Shown here one piece after another: positions 51,971 through 59,420 of a stretch of 64,000 bases of DNA (position 1 is its first letter; each line of letters starts with the position of its first letter). A model generated the notes under the pieces. It ran no database searches. It worked only from the letters and a program-made list of their open reading frames with translations, and had not been told where the DNA came from. The stretch covers positions 62,001-126,000 of the forward strand of contig JAEUVU010000018.1 in assembly GCA_016786725.1 (NCBI GenBank), read 5' to 3'. Source of the DNA: Ferruginibacter sp. GTDB lineage: Bacteria > Bacteroidota > Bacteroidia > Chitinophagales > Chitinophagaceae. Position numbers and translations under genes: made by a program.

Positions 51971-52942
51971 TCATTTTTTAGCCGATCTGAGAGCTTCTAT
52001 TTTATCATACAATTCAGCCGATCTTTTTAACGAATCCGGAACTGGTGCTTCAGGTTTTTCTTCACTAAAAACCTGGTCAGGAAATTTTGCATGAAAGCCT
52101 GCACGGTGTTGCATGGCCGCTTTTTCAGTTTCATTAATAGGTATGCCTGTTACGGATACAATCGTTTCTATCATTTGCATGGCACCGTCATGATAATTCA
52201 GTGCAAAGGCAAGTTTATCTTTTTGCAGTATATCGTCAAAAGCCTGGAAATAACTTTCCAGCACCTTACTCATATACTTATCCAGGTCTGTTATATTGCC
52301 GGCATTTTTTTCAAAACCGAATATTTCCGGTTCAACAATATCGGGCAGCGATTGCATACCTCTTTTCTTTTGTTGCGAACGGAGCACTTCATCCGGTTTT
52401 CGATACAATAAAAAGAAAGGAGCTGTTGGATATAATATCCTCAGCTCTTTGTAAAAATGTATATGCCAGCTATCGGTTTTAATAAAAAGGTGCTGATGTG
52501 CTTCTTTGCGTTTTGTGCCGTAGATCCCAATGGCTGCTTTCAACTGAGGTAATATTTTCGCCATGCAATCATGCTTTTTTCCATAGCGCAGCAGGTTATC
52601 AAAAAACGGTACTTCAGAAAGAACAATGTTTGCAGGTTGCAAGCCCAGCATTTGTGAAAGCAGGGTAGAGCCGCAACGTGAAATATGAAAAATGAAAGCG
52701 GTTGGTTCAATAGTCTCTGCTTCTTTTACTTTATCTGTGAGCTCATCAATACCGGTATTTATTTTTTTATGAAGAAAACCATTTTCAGGAAGCATGCGGC
52801 AGGCTAAAATGGTTTCATCAAAAAAGGGTTCAGTAAAATCTTTATTGCCTGCATACAGCCAGCGGCATTGCACATTTTCACCGGTTGCAACTAATTTATA
52901 AGGTACCCAGCCTTTAACATCATAATCAGCCTGATCGCTCAT
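51971..52942 (-). CDS. PAPS-dependent sulfotransferase family protein
   Basis: This 323-residue P-loop sulfotransferase is of the Sulfotransfer_3-like type. The PAPS 5'-phosphosulfate-binding loop is FIFHISRCGSTLLSQML (residues 83-99), and the 3'-phosphate-binding region includes FFLLYRKPDEVLRSQ. The acceptor cannot be predicted: carbohydrate, lipid or peptide are all possible. It is 9 nt downstream of a small nucleotidyltransferase, which overlaps the APS kinase gene, so the operon contains both the PAPS-forming kinase and a PAPS-using enzyme, a self-contained sulfation unit lacking only a proven ATP sulfurylase. Confidence 0.85.
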   Translation of the reverse strand: MSDQADYDVKGWVPYKLVATGENVQCRWLYAGNKDFTEPFFDETILACRMLPENGFLHKKINTGIDELTDKVKEAETIEPTAFIFHISRCGSTLLSQMLGLQPANIVLSEVPFFDNLLRYGKKHDCMAKILPQLKAAIGIYGTKRKEAHQHLFIKTDSWHIHFYKELRILYPTAPFFLLYRKPDEVLRSQQKKRGMQSLPDIVEPEIFGFEKNAGNITDLDKYMSKVLESYFQAFDDILQKDKLAFALNYHDGAMQMIETIVSVTGIPINETEKAAMQHRAGFHAKFPDQVFSEEKPEAPVPDSLKRSAELYDKIEALRSAKK

Positions 52943-52951
52943 TTTTAAAAC

Positions 52952-53353
52952 TTATTTTGATCTTAATAAACCTGCGAGCATTTCATGAATGCCGGCGTCC
53001 ACCAATTGTTTCCACCCGGTTTCTCCTGCAATTATCTGCCGCCTTATTTCGGTTGCAGATATAGATGCAACAGCATCGCCAACACTGATTTCATTTATTT
53101 CGTAACCCACACCTCTTCCATAATTCACCGATGCAATATCGGGGATGACGATCACTTTCACCAACGGGTTATCAGCGTATACATTTTCCCAAAGTGCTTT
53201 TACTTCTGCCGCAGTTAAGGGATTGCTGCTATCGGGTTCAATATCCCTGATGGCAATCAATACAGGTTTGTCTTCTTTTAAAAATGTATTGAAAATATGC
53301 ATGTGCCCTTTGTGCGGACTTTGGTACCTGCCTATAAATAAATTGTATGTCAT
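52952..53353 (-). CDS. Small nucleotidyltransferase (HxGH superfamily, NadM-like)
   Basis: This 133-residue protein has the HxGH nucleotide-binding motif (His14 and His17 in SPHKGHMHIF) and the ISxTxIR motif (SISATEIRRQI, residues 97-107). The overall pattern resembles archaeal-type nicotinamide-nucleotide adenylyltransferases but the protein is shorter. It overlaps the APS kinase gene by 4 bp and is followed by the sulfotransferase gene. In this context it might supply APS (a mini ATP sulfurylase) or activate another substrate; this is only inference. The usual CysD/CysN pair is not in this window. Confidence 0.75.
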   Translation of the reverse strand: MTYNLFIGRYQSPHKGHMHIFNTFLKEDKPVLIAIRDIEPDSSNPLTAAEVKALWENVYADNPLVKVIVIPDIASVNYGRGVGYEINEISVGDAVASISATEIRRQIIAGETGWKQLVDAGIHEMLAGLLRSK

Positions 53354-54048
53354 TTGTTTGCTGCTTTAAATATTTTATCGGTACATGCTTCAATGCTTAG
53401 TACTACCGTATCAAGAATTACTTCGGCATTATCAGGCGCATAGTATGGTGCAGAAATTCCGGTGAAATCTTTTATCTCGCCGGCAATTGCTTTGGCATAT
53501 AATCCTTTGGGGTCTCTTTGTATGCATACATTGATGTGGGTACTTACATACACTTCAATAAATTTTTTACACATGCTTCTTATCTCATTGCGTGTGTCTT
53601 TATAAGGTGATATCAGTGATACAATTACCACCGTTCCCTGGCTTTCCAGCAGCGATGCCATGTAACCTACATTCAGGTTATGCTTCTTTCTTGATTCTTC
53701 ATCAAAGCCGGTTTGATGAATTACTTTCCTGATCTCATCACCATCCAGCAGTACGGGAGTAACACCTTTCTTTTTATATTTCTCCACCAGTGATTTTGCA
53801 ATGGTGGTTTTACCTGAACCACTCAGGCCGGTTAAAAAAATAACAGCCGGTTTGGTTTTAAAGCCGGTGAATCTTCCCCACATCTCATCAAAAAAATAAT
53901 AGGAGAATATTTTTACCAGCGAATCAACAATGCCGATAGATAAGGAGGCTAAAAAATTCTTTGTAAAAATAAATGCAATTACAAAAGTGATGATGGAACT
54001 GTAAAACCGATAAACGACAGCCTTGATCAGGTTTAATTTATTGAACAT
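53350..54048 (-). CDS. cysC: DUF2061 membrane domain fused to adenylylsulfate (APS) kinase
   Basis: This 232-residue two-domain protein has, at residues 1-60, a DUF2061-type membrane segment (VVYRFYSSIITFVIAFIFTKNFLASLSIGIVDSLVKIF) followed by WGRF. Residues 68-232 are APS kinase: P-loop GLSGSGKTT (74-82), LLDGDEIR, and the FTGISAPYYAPDNAEV loop. APS kinase makes PAPS, the sulfate donor for the neighbouring sulfotransferase. The membrane anchor implies PAPS synthesis at the inner membrane. A TATCTTTG box 36 nt upstream suggests its own promoter. Confidence 0.93.
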   Translation of the reverse strand: MFNKLNLIKAVVYRFYSSIITFVIAFIFTKNFLASLSIGIVDSLVKIFSYYFFDEMWGRFTGFKTKPAVIFLTGLSGSGKTTIAKSLVEKYKKKGVTPVLLDGDEIRKVIHQTGFDEESRKKHNLNVGYMASLLESQGTVVIVSLISPYKDTRNEIRSMCKKFIEVYVSTHINVCIQRDPKGLYAKAIAGEIKDFTGISAPYYAPDNAEVILDTVVLSIEACTDKIFKAANK

Positions 54049-54083
54049 AGTTAGTGAAAGGTACTAAAGGGTTGAAGCTTTTG

Positions 54084-54091
54084 CAAAGATA
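54084..54091 (-). promoter_or_regulatory. Candidate -7 promoter box for cysC-nucleotidyltransferase-sulfotransferase (TATCTTTG)
   Basis: This exact TAnnTTTG match on the minus strand lies 36 nt upstream of the cysC ATG, inside the 61-nt gap after the beta-hydroxylase gene. It would make the sulfation genes a separate operon. Confidence 0.55.
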
Positions 54092-54109
54092 AAATTACGG
54101 GAAGTTTTA

Positions 54110-54823
54110 TCAATGTGATTGTGCTAAACTCTTTTCCAGTTCATCGGCCATTTTATTGGTTACTGCAGTATTCATTTGCCTGAACTGCATGATCATTAGC
54201 TTTTTTGTTTCATCGCTGTGCATACCGCTGGTATCTTCAATTTCTTTTTTTACAGGGCAATTGTTGCCTGCAAAAATTTCTTTGACCCAATCGTTCACCA
54301 ATGCATCAATAACAAGGTGTACACGATTGATATTGCTTTTGTTGTTGAGGGAGTGAGGCAGGTTGAAATTCATATACCAGCATTCACCTTCTTTCGGCGT
54401 CATACTTTCTTTGTCAAGCATAAATTCTACATCCGCATGTGTATACACCGGTATATGCAAACGTATCTCTCCTTTTTCAAAATTCAGTTCAGCATCGCGG
54501 TGCTCTTTAATAATGCTGCCTGCATTGAGTTTTAGCAGCCGAACGGCCAGCAGGGGGCATTCAAATGTTTGCAATACTTTTTTCAGGTAAGGGCTGGATT
54601 CTAAAAAAACAGTATCCTGGTAATTGCTGTTATCGTTAGGTGAAATAATAATGTTGTCAGTTTTTCCTGCAATGCTGCGTAAGGGAATAGCGCTCCATTC
54701 ACCCTCATAATGCTTAACCTGGTAATGAGGAAGCCATTGCATTGCTGACAGAGCATCTGCATCCTTTTGTAAGAATGCCACATCAAAAAAAAATGGTAAC
54801 TGAAGGTATTTAATGATTTGCAT
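54110..54823 (-). CDS. Aspartyl/asparaginyl beta-hydroxylase domain protein
   Basis: This 237-residue Asp/Asn beta-hydroxylase-fold Fe(II)/2-oxoglutarate oxygenase has metal ligands His108 and, distally, His157 (HRDAELNF; NFNLPHSLNN), plus Arg121 and Arg167 for 2-oxoglutarate (EIRLHIPVYT; INRVHLVID). Such enzymes hydroxylate Asp/Asn residues of proteins or peptides. It lies 3 nt downstream of the metallophosphatase-like gene and upstream of the sulfation genes, which suggests that the region modifies a polypeptide or small molecule. Substrate unknown. Confidence 0.88.
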   Translation of the reverse strand: MQIIKYLQLPFFFDVAFLQKDADALSAMQWLPHYQVKHYEGEWSAIPLRSIAGKTDNIIISPNDNSNYQDTVFLESSPYLKKVLQTFECPLLAVRLLKLNAGSIIKEHRDAELNFEKGEIRLHIPVYTHADVEFMLDKESMTPKEGECWYMNFNLPHSLNNKSNINRVHLVIDALVNDWVKEIFAGNNCPVKKEIEDTSGMHSDETKKLMIMQFRQMNTAVTNKMADELEKSLAQSH

Positions 54824-54826
54824 GCA

Positions 54827-55528
54827 TTAACATGACCTTGTAAAAGCAACCTGGCGCTTTCTGCCCTGGTTGTCAAATGCTATTTCGATCTTGCGCAGAG
54901 CCAGTCCTTCGGCAGCAGCATGGTTGATAATAACTTCTTCTTTGTTCTTATTCCAGACAACCACCGGGCTTTTGCAAAAGTTGCTTGCATGGCCGCCTGT
55001 AATAATATCCAGATGAGTTGATTGGGCAGCCAGTTCAAGATCGTTTAAACCGGTGGATGATTTATAACCAAGTTGCGAAAGGCATACCACTAGGTTGCAG
55101 CGCTTTTCTTTTTTAAGAAAAAGGGCAAGTGCATTGATATCGGCTAAGGAAGACTGGCTGTATGCTGTGATCACGCCTGTTTTTATATCGCCTTTGTAAA
55201 TAATTTTATAGTCACCTGCTGCAACTGAAAAAGATACACCTTCTTGCATAGATGCATCGTAAACGCCTGCTGTATCAACAGGAGCATGATGATCCCCTGC
55301 ATGCAGCATGATCAGGTTATCAGCGGCAGCTTTAAGTTTTGAAATATGCTGAAGCGTATTGCCTGCGCCTATGCTGCTGCCAGTGTGTGCAAGAACAATA
55401 TTGTTATTGTTGAAACTGTAGCCTGTTACAGGACTTAATTTATTGGCAACTGCAGTAAATGGCTTTGAAGCAAGCAGTGCGGCAGTGGCAATACTGCCGC
55501 TTAATAAGAATTTTCTCCTTGTATTCAT
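54827..55528 (-). CDS. Tat-exported UshA-like metallophosphatase, degenerate and truncated
   Basis: This 233-residue protein starts with a twin-arginine signal (MNTRRKFLLSG, Arg4-Arg5), so it should be exported folded. The rest resembles the metallophosphatase part of the 5'-nucleotidase family (LIMLHAGDHHAPVDTAG, NLVVCLSQLGYKSS, LDIITGGHASNF), but the N-terminal metal-binding DxH segment and the GNHE box are missing and the nucleotidase C-domain is absent. It may be inactive or bind a different ligand. It is co-directional with the beta-hydroxylase gene, 3 nt apart. Confidence 0.7.
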   Translation of the reverse strand: MNTRRKFLLSGSIATAALLASKPFTAVANKLSPVTGYSFNNNNIVLAHTGSSIGAGNTLQHISKLKAAADNLIMLHAGDHHAPVDTAGVYDASMQEGVSFSVAAGDYKIIYKGDIKTGVITAYSQSSLADINALALFLKKEKRCNLVVCLSQLGYKSSTGLNDLELAAQSTHLDIITGGHASNFCKSPVVVWNKNKEEVIINHAAAEGLALRKIEIAFDNQGRKRQVAFTRSC

Positions 55529-55767
55529 AAATAAGTCAGTTCTGGTTTTCTAATTGCCTACAAATTAGTATTTAATTATTACTATGCAAATAAAAGCTGT
55601 CAGAAAAACAAAATATTTTTGATTATATATAGTCAAATTTCAATTTATCGGTATCGTTAGTTAGAGGTTTAAAAATCAATTTTCTTTATTGTTATTCAGA
55701 AAACGATCATGAAAGTAAAAATGGATTTATCTTTAGGGATCATGTAAAAACATTCACAAACCAATAA

Positions 55768-56322
55768 ATGAATACGCAAAAAAATACAATACCCGAAACC
55801 CTGCCCAACCGTAGCAGTGAGTTATCGGCGGAGGCTTTCCTGCAAAAATGTATTTCATTTTTAAACGCAATTGGTATTGAAACAAGATTTGAAAAATTAG
55901 ATGAGCCTTGTTTTTTGCCCGGCCTTTCCATTCATAACGGCATTATACTTATAGATACAGAATTGCTTACCTATCCTGGTGATATTTTACATGAAGCAGG
56001 GCATGTCGCCGTTGTGCCTTTGGCCGAAAGGAGCACACTCACTGCATCTACTATCGAAAAAAGAGAACAGCGTGAGGCCGAGGAAATGATGGCTATTGCC
56101 TGGTCTTATGCAGCCTGTGTACATTTAGAATTAGATCCGTACGTTGTTTTTCATGATGAAGGATATCAGGGTGGGGGCAGTTATATTGCCGACAGTTTCA
56201 GCAATAAAAATTATTTTGGCGTGCCTATGCTGCAATGGATGGGTATGACAGCGGATGAAAAAAGAGCAAAAGAGTTACAAGTAACACCTTACCCTTTTAT
56301 GCTGAAATGGGTGCTTGATTAA
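55768..56322 (+). CDS. HEAGH-motif zinc-metallopeptidase-like protein of unknown function
   Basis: This 184-residue soluble protein, no signal peptide, carries a zinc-binding-like motif GDILHEAGHVAVVPL (His75, Glu76, His79). A Glu-rich helix follows (EKREQREAEEMMAIAWSY) whose acidic residues could give a third ligand. I do not recognise a named family. Encoded first in a plus-strand set that continues with three tail-collar proteins, it might process or regulate them; this is only positional. Confidence 0.65.
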   Translation: MNTQKNTIPETLPNRSSELSAEAFLQKCISFLNAIGIETRFEKLDEPCFLPGLSIHNGIILIDTELLTYPGDILHEAGHVAVVPLAERSTLTASTIEKREQREAEEMMAIAWSYAACVHLELDPYVVFHDEGYQGGGSYIADSFSNKNYFGVPMLQWMGMTADEKRAKELQVTPYPFMLKWVLD

Positions 56323-56428
56323 AGCACCAGGTAATTCTACGGGTTTTTTGAAAAAGCTTGACATTATAAAATTAATATTTTACATTTAATCTTCATTAAT
56401 TACAATTAACACTAAACCTCATCTTATT

Positions 56429-56965
56429 ATGGAAGGAACTATCGGCGAAATTCGCTTATTCGCAGCAACATTTGCTCCCAGGAACTGGGCCTATTGCAGC
56501 GGGCAATTATTGCCTATTGCACAAAACCAGGCACTGTTTTCAATTTTAGGAACCACTTACGGTGGTAATGGCACCACCACTTTTGGCCTGCCCAATATGC
56601 AAAGCAGGGTGGCTATCGGTACAGGCCAAGGGCCTGGCTTAACAAACGTAAATCTGGGTGAAATGAAAGGAACCGAAACCAATACTATAACAGCCTCAAA
56701 TATCCCGCAACATACACATGCAATTGCCGGTACGGCAAAAATGCTTACTACTACAGTGCCGGCTAATTCAGAAACACCCGGAGGTAATTATTTTGCAAAT
56801 GATGGCAGCGCCAAATACAAAACTTCGGGAACTGGTACAATGAAACCAGCCACTGTTGCTGTGGCGCTTGGTTCATCGGGAGGTACACCAGTAAATAATA
56901 TACAGCCATATACTGCTATCAGTTATATCATTTGCTTATTTGGGATATTCCCATCAAGGAATTAA
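56429..56965 (+). CDS. Phage tail collar domain protein (Mdp-like), paralogue 1
   Basis: This 178-residue protein of the tail-collar/microcystin-dependent-protein family has an N-terminal collar domain MEGTIGEIRLFAATFAPRNW, LLPIAQNQALFSILGTTYGGNG, TFGLPNMQSRVAIGTGQGPG, then GEMKGTETNTIT and QHTHAIAG, and the end PYTAISYIICLFGIFPSRN. No phage genes accompany it, so it is likely a domesticated or independent bacterial family whose role is unclear. It is one of three tandem paralogues separated by about 30 nt, an obvious operon. Confidence 0.92.
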   Translation: MEGTIGEIRLFAATFAPRNWAYCSGQLLPIAQNQALFSILGTTYGGNGTTTFGLPNMQSRVAIGTGQGPGLTNVNLGEMKGTETNTITASNIPQHTHAIAGTAKMLTTTVPANSETPGGNYFANDGSAKYKTSGTGTMKPATVAVALGSSGGTPVNNIQPYTAISYIICLFGIFPSRN

Positions 56966-57001
56966 TTAAAAATCTAACTAAAACATTTAAATCATACGAT
57001 C

Positions 57002-57553
57002 ATGGAAGGATATATTTCAGAAGTAAGAATGTTTGCCGGCAATTTTGCACCCAGGTCCTGGATGTTTTGCAATGGTACATTATTGTCTATAGCACAATAC
57101 ACTGCAACTTTCGCCTTATTGGGTACTACTTATGGCGGTGATGGACAAACTACATTTGGCTTACCCGATCTAAGGGGCCGGGTAGCAGTTCATACTGGCC
57201 AGGGTGCCGGCCTCAGCAATTATGTACTGGGGCAAATGGCAGGTACCGAAACGAATACACTGCTTGCTGCCAATGTAGGCGGCCACACACATGTGGTAAC
57301 CGGTAATGCAGGCGTTCAGGCTGCAACTGGTGATGGGCAGGCTGCTGCCGCAGTTAATAATTTCCCTGCTGGTAACGGAGATGCCATTTACGGCACAGCT
57401 ACTGATAACACTGCTATGGCACCGGCTTCATTAGCTGGGGTAACGGTGGCAGTACAAACACCAAACGGAAACCAGCCTGTAAATAATTTAATGCCTTATA
57501 CGGCCATGAATTTTATCATTTGCGTGGAAGGCATATTCCCGTCAAGAAACTAA
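57002..57553 (+). CDS. Phage tail collar domain protein (Mdp-like), paralogue 2
   Basis: This 183-residue paralogue has the pattern MEGYISEVRMFAGNFAPRSW, LLGTTYGGDGQTTFGLPDLRGRVAVHTGQG and the end FIICVEGIFPSRN. It differs from paralogue 1 in the middle (GNAGVQAATGDGQAAAAVNN), which in this family is the variable part. All three keep the ETNT and HTH motifs. Its product may form a hetero-oligomer with the neighbouring paralogues. Confidence 0.92.
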   Translation: MEGYISEVRMFAGNFAPRSWMFCNGTLLSIAQYTATFALLGTTYGGDGQTTFGLPDLRGRVAVHTGQGAGLSNYVLGQMAGTETNTLLAANVGGHTHVVTGNAGVQAATGDGQAAAAVNNFPAGNGDAIYGTATDNTAMAPASLAGVTVAVQTPNGNQPVNNLMPYTAMNFIICVEGIFPSRN

Positions 57554-57581
57554 TCTTTTAAATTATTTAAATACACTCATC

Positions 57582-58133
57582 ATGGAAGGAACAATAGCAG
57601 AAATAAGAATGTTCGCCGGCACTTTTAATCCAAGAACATGGGCATTTTGCCAGAATCAAATAATTAGCATCGCATCAAATACAGCGCTTTTCTCTTTATT
57701 AGGAACCACCTATGGCGGTAACGGTCAAACTACATTTGCACTGCCCGATTTCAGGGGGAGGGTACCGGTTGGAAATGGCTCCGGTCCGGGCCTCTCATCT
57801 TATACCCTTGGACAAATGGGAGGTACAGAAACAAATACGATTAACAATTCGCAATTTCCTGCACACACCCATCCCTTCAGCGGCTCTGTTACTATGCCCT
57901 GCACTGCGGCTGATGGTACGGTTGATACAGCTATAGGCAATTACCCGGCTAAACTTACGGGTACTGATATGTATGCAACCACTAATAATGGAAGCACTAT
58001 GGGTAATATGCAGCTGGCGTTAACAGCACAACCAAACGGGCAGCCAGTTCCTACGCCGGTAAATAATTTTCAGCCGGTAATGGGTATGAATTATATCATC
58101 TGCCTGCAGGGTATTTTTCCTGCAAGGAATTAA
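57582..58133 (+). CDS. Phage tail collar domain protein (Mdp-like), paralogue 3
   Basis: This 183-residue third paralogue has the pattern MEGTIAEIRMFAGTFNPRTW, TTFALPDFRGRVPVGNGSGPG, TETNTINNSQFPAHTHPFSG, and the end YIICLQGIFPARN. It is followed by a strong hairpin (58155-58194), so the trio is probably a transcription unit of its own. The divergent central loops suggest functional specialisation among the three. Confidence 0.92.
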   Translation: MEGTIAEIRMFAGTFNPRTWAFCQNQIISIASNTALFSLLGTTYGGNGQTTFALPDFRGRVPVGNGSGPGLSSYTLGQMGGTETNTINNSQFPAHTHPFSGSVTMPCTAADGTVDTAIGNYPAKLTGTDMYATTNNGSTMGNMQLALTAQPNGQPVPTPVNNFQPVMGMNYIICLQGIFPARN

Positions 58134-58154
58134 TTTTTAGCATCTTTATAAAAC

Positions 58155-58194
58155 CAGCCTGCCGAAACTTTTTTTAAATAGTTTCGGCGGGCTG
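58155..58194 (+). terminator. Terminator hairpin after the tail-collar trio
   Basis: CAGCCTGCCGAAACT pairs with AGTTTCGGCGGGCTG (15 bp, one wobble) around a T/A-rich loop. It lies 22 nt past the stop of paralogue 3. The T-run after it is weak. Confidence 0.75.
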
Positions 58195-58265
58195 ATTTGT
58201 ATATTAATGTTTGATACTGCAGCAAGTATTTTCACTTAATTTTATTTTTTCAAACTAATTGCAAT

Positions 58266-59420
58266 ATGCCAACGATTGGAATTTTATTACCGGGATCAAC
58301 GCTCTATCCTTCTATTGGTATGGATTTTTTACAGGGTATTAAATCCTGTTTTAAATTTCATGAATATGATAACGTAAATTACCAGGTAAGTATGATAGGT
58401 TACGGGCTTAAGGACGATGAGATATACACAGCAGCAGAAAAATTGGTAGTGGCAGATGATTGTGATGTAGTAGTTGCTTTTGCAGGAGATTATCATGCAG
58501 CAAAGCTTGCGCCCTTATTTGCAGCAGCCGGTAAACTCCTGATCATTACGAATGCCGGGGCTAATTATCCCGAAACATTTGATTATCCCCTGAGCCACAC
58601 TTTGTTTCATTCACTAAACGATTGCTTATGTTGTTTTCTTACGGGTAAATATGCAGCCCGGCAGGAAGGCGGGCATGGTGCTGCTATGATTGCTTCTTTT
58701 TTTGATGGTGGTTACAGGCATACACATGCCATGAATAATGCTTTCCAGCTTTCAGGCGGAGCAATTAAACATTATTATGTAAACCATTTTAAAAAAGAAG
58801 AATTTAATACGGATACGTTAAAGGCTTTTATAAACAACAACCCGGATGTAAAAAAAATACTGGCCGTGCTGAGCGGCGATGTAGCACGCTTTATATTTAA
58901 AGATCTGACCGCTGTACAAAATGAATTAAAACTTCAATGGTATGCTTCGCCCATGATGTTTGATTGTACACCCGGTGATTTTGAAGATGCTAAACCTGCA
59001 GTTCCGGATGGTATGTGCGGCTATACCAATTGGGTTCCGGAACTTGATAATGAAGCCAACAGGGCATTTTCAGGGCATTACAAAAATGAGCATGGAAAGG
59101 AAGCGAATATTTTTTCTTTACAGGGATGGGAGAATGCACTGCTGATAATGGAATACTTACAGCAACGAAAAGCCGCAGCAAATACAGAAGCTGCAATTGA
59201 CCAGTTAGCAGGTAAACAAATTGCCGGCCCAAGGGGCAGTATTTATTTAAATGAAGAAAGGCATATACTTGCCCCTGCTTATCTGGTATCAGCTAAGGGC
59301 AATTTGCAAATTACAGTTGAAGACAACATTAATGATACATCTGAAGCCTGGCTTGAAATGAAAGCGCAGATACCCGATGAAACATTTTCTTCCTGGCGAA
59401 ATACTTACCTGTGCATATAA
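58266..59420 (+). CDS. Periplasmic-binding-protein-like (ABC substrate-binding type) protein without signal peptide
   Basis: This 384-residue protein has the two-lobed type I periplasmic-binding fold pattern: TIGILLPGSTLYPSIGMDFLQGIK at the start, DVVVAFAGDYHAAKLAPLFAAAGKLLI, a Cys-rich hinge (SLNDCLCCFLTGKY), and WENALLIMEYLQ at the end. There is no signal peptide or lipobox, so it is probably cytoplasmic, unlike true ABC binding proteins. No permease or ATPase is encoded nearby. Its stop overlaps the formyltransferase start by 10 bp. Confidence 0.78.
   Translation: MPTIGILLPGSTLYPSIGMDFLQGIKSCFKFHEYDNVNYQVSMIGYGLKDDEIYTAAEKLVVADDCDVVVAFAGDYHAAKLAPLFAAAGKLLIITNAGANYPETFDYPLSHTLFHSLNDCLCCFLTGKYAARQEGGHGAAMIASFFDGGYRHTHAMNNAFQLSGGAIKHYYVNHFKKEEFNTDTLKAFINNNPDVKKILAVLSGDVARFIFKDLTAVQNELKLQWYASPMMFDCTPGDFEDAKPAVPDGMCGYTNWVPELDNEANRAFSGHYKNEHGKEANIFSLQGWENALLIMEYLQQRKAAANTEAAIDQLAGKQIAGPRGSIYLNEERHILAPAYLVSAKGNLQITVEDNINDTSEAWLEMKAQIPDETFSSWRNTYLCI

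Noticed and set aside
56429..58133. Prophage or tailocin remnant
   Set aside because: Collar-domain proteins alone, without capsid, tail tube, baseplate, integrase or lysis genes, do not support a phage origin within the window.
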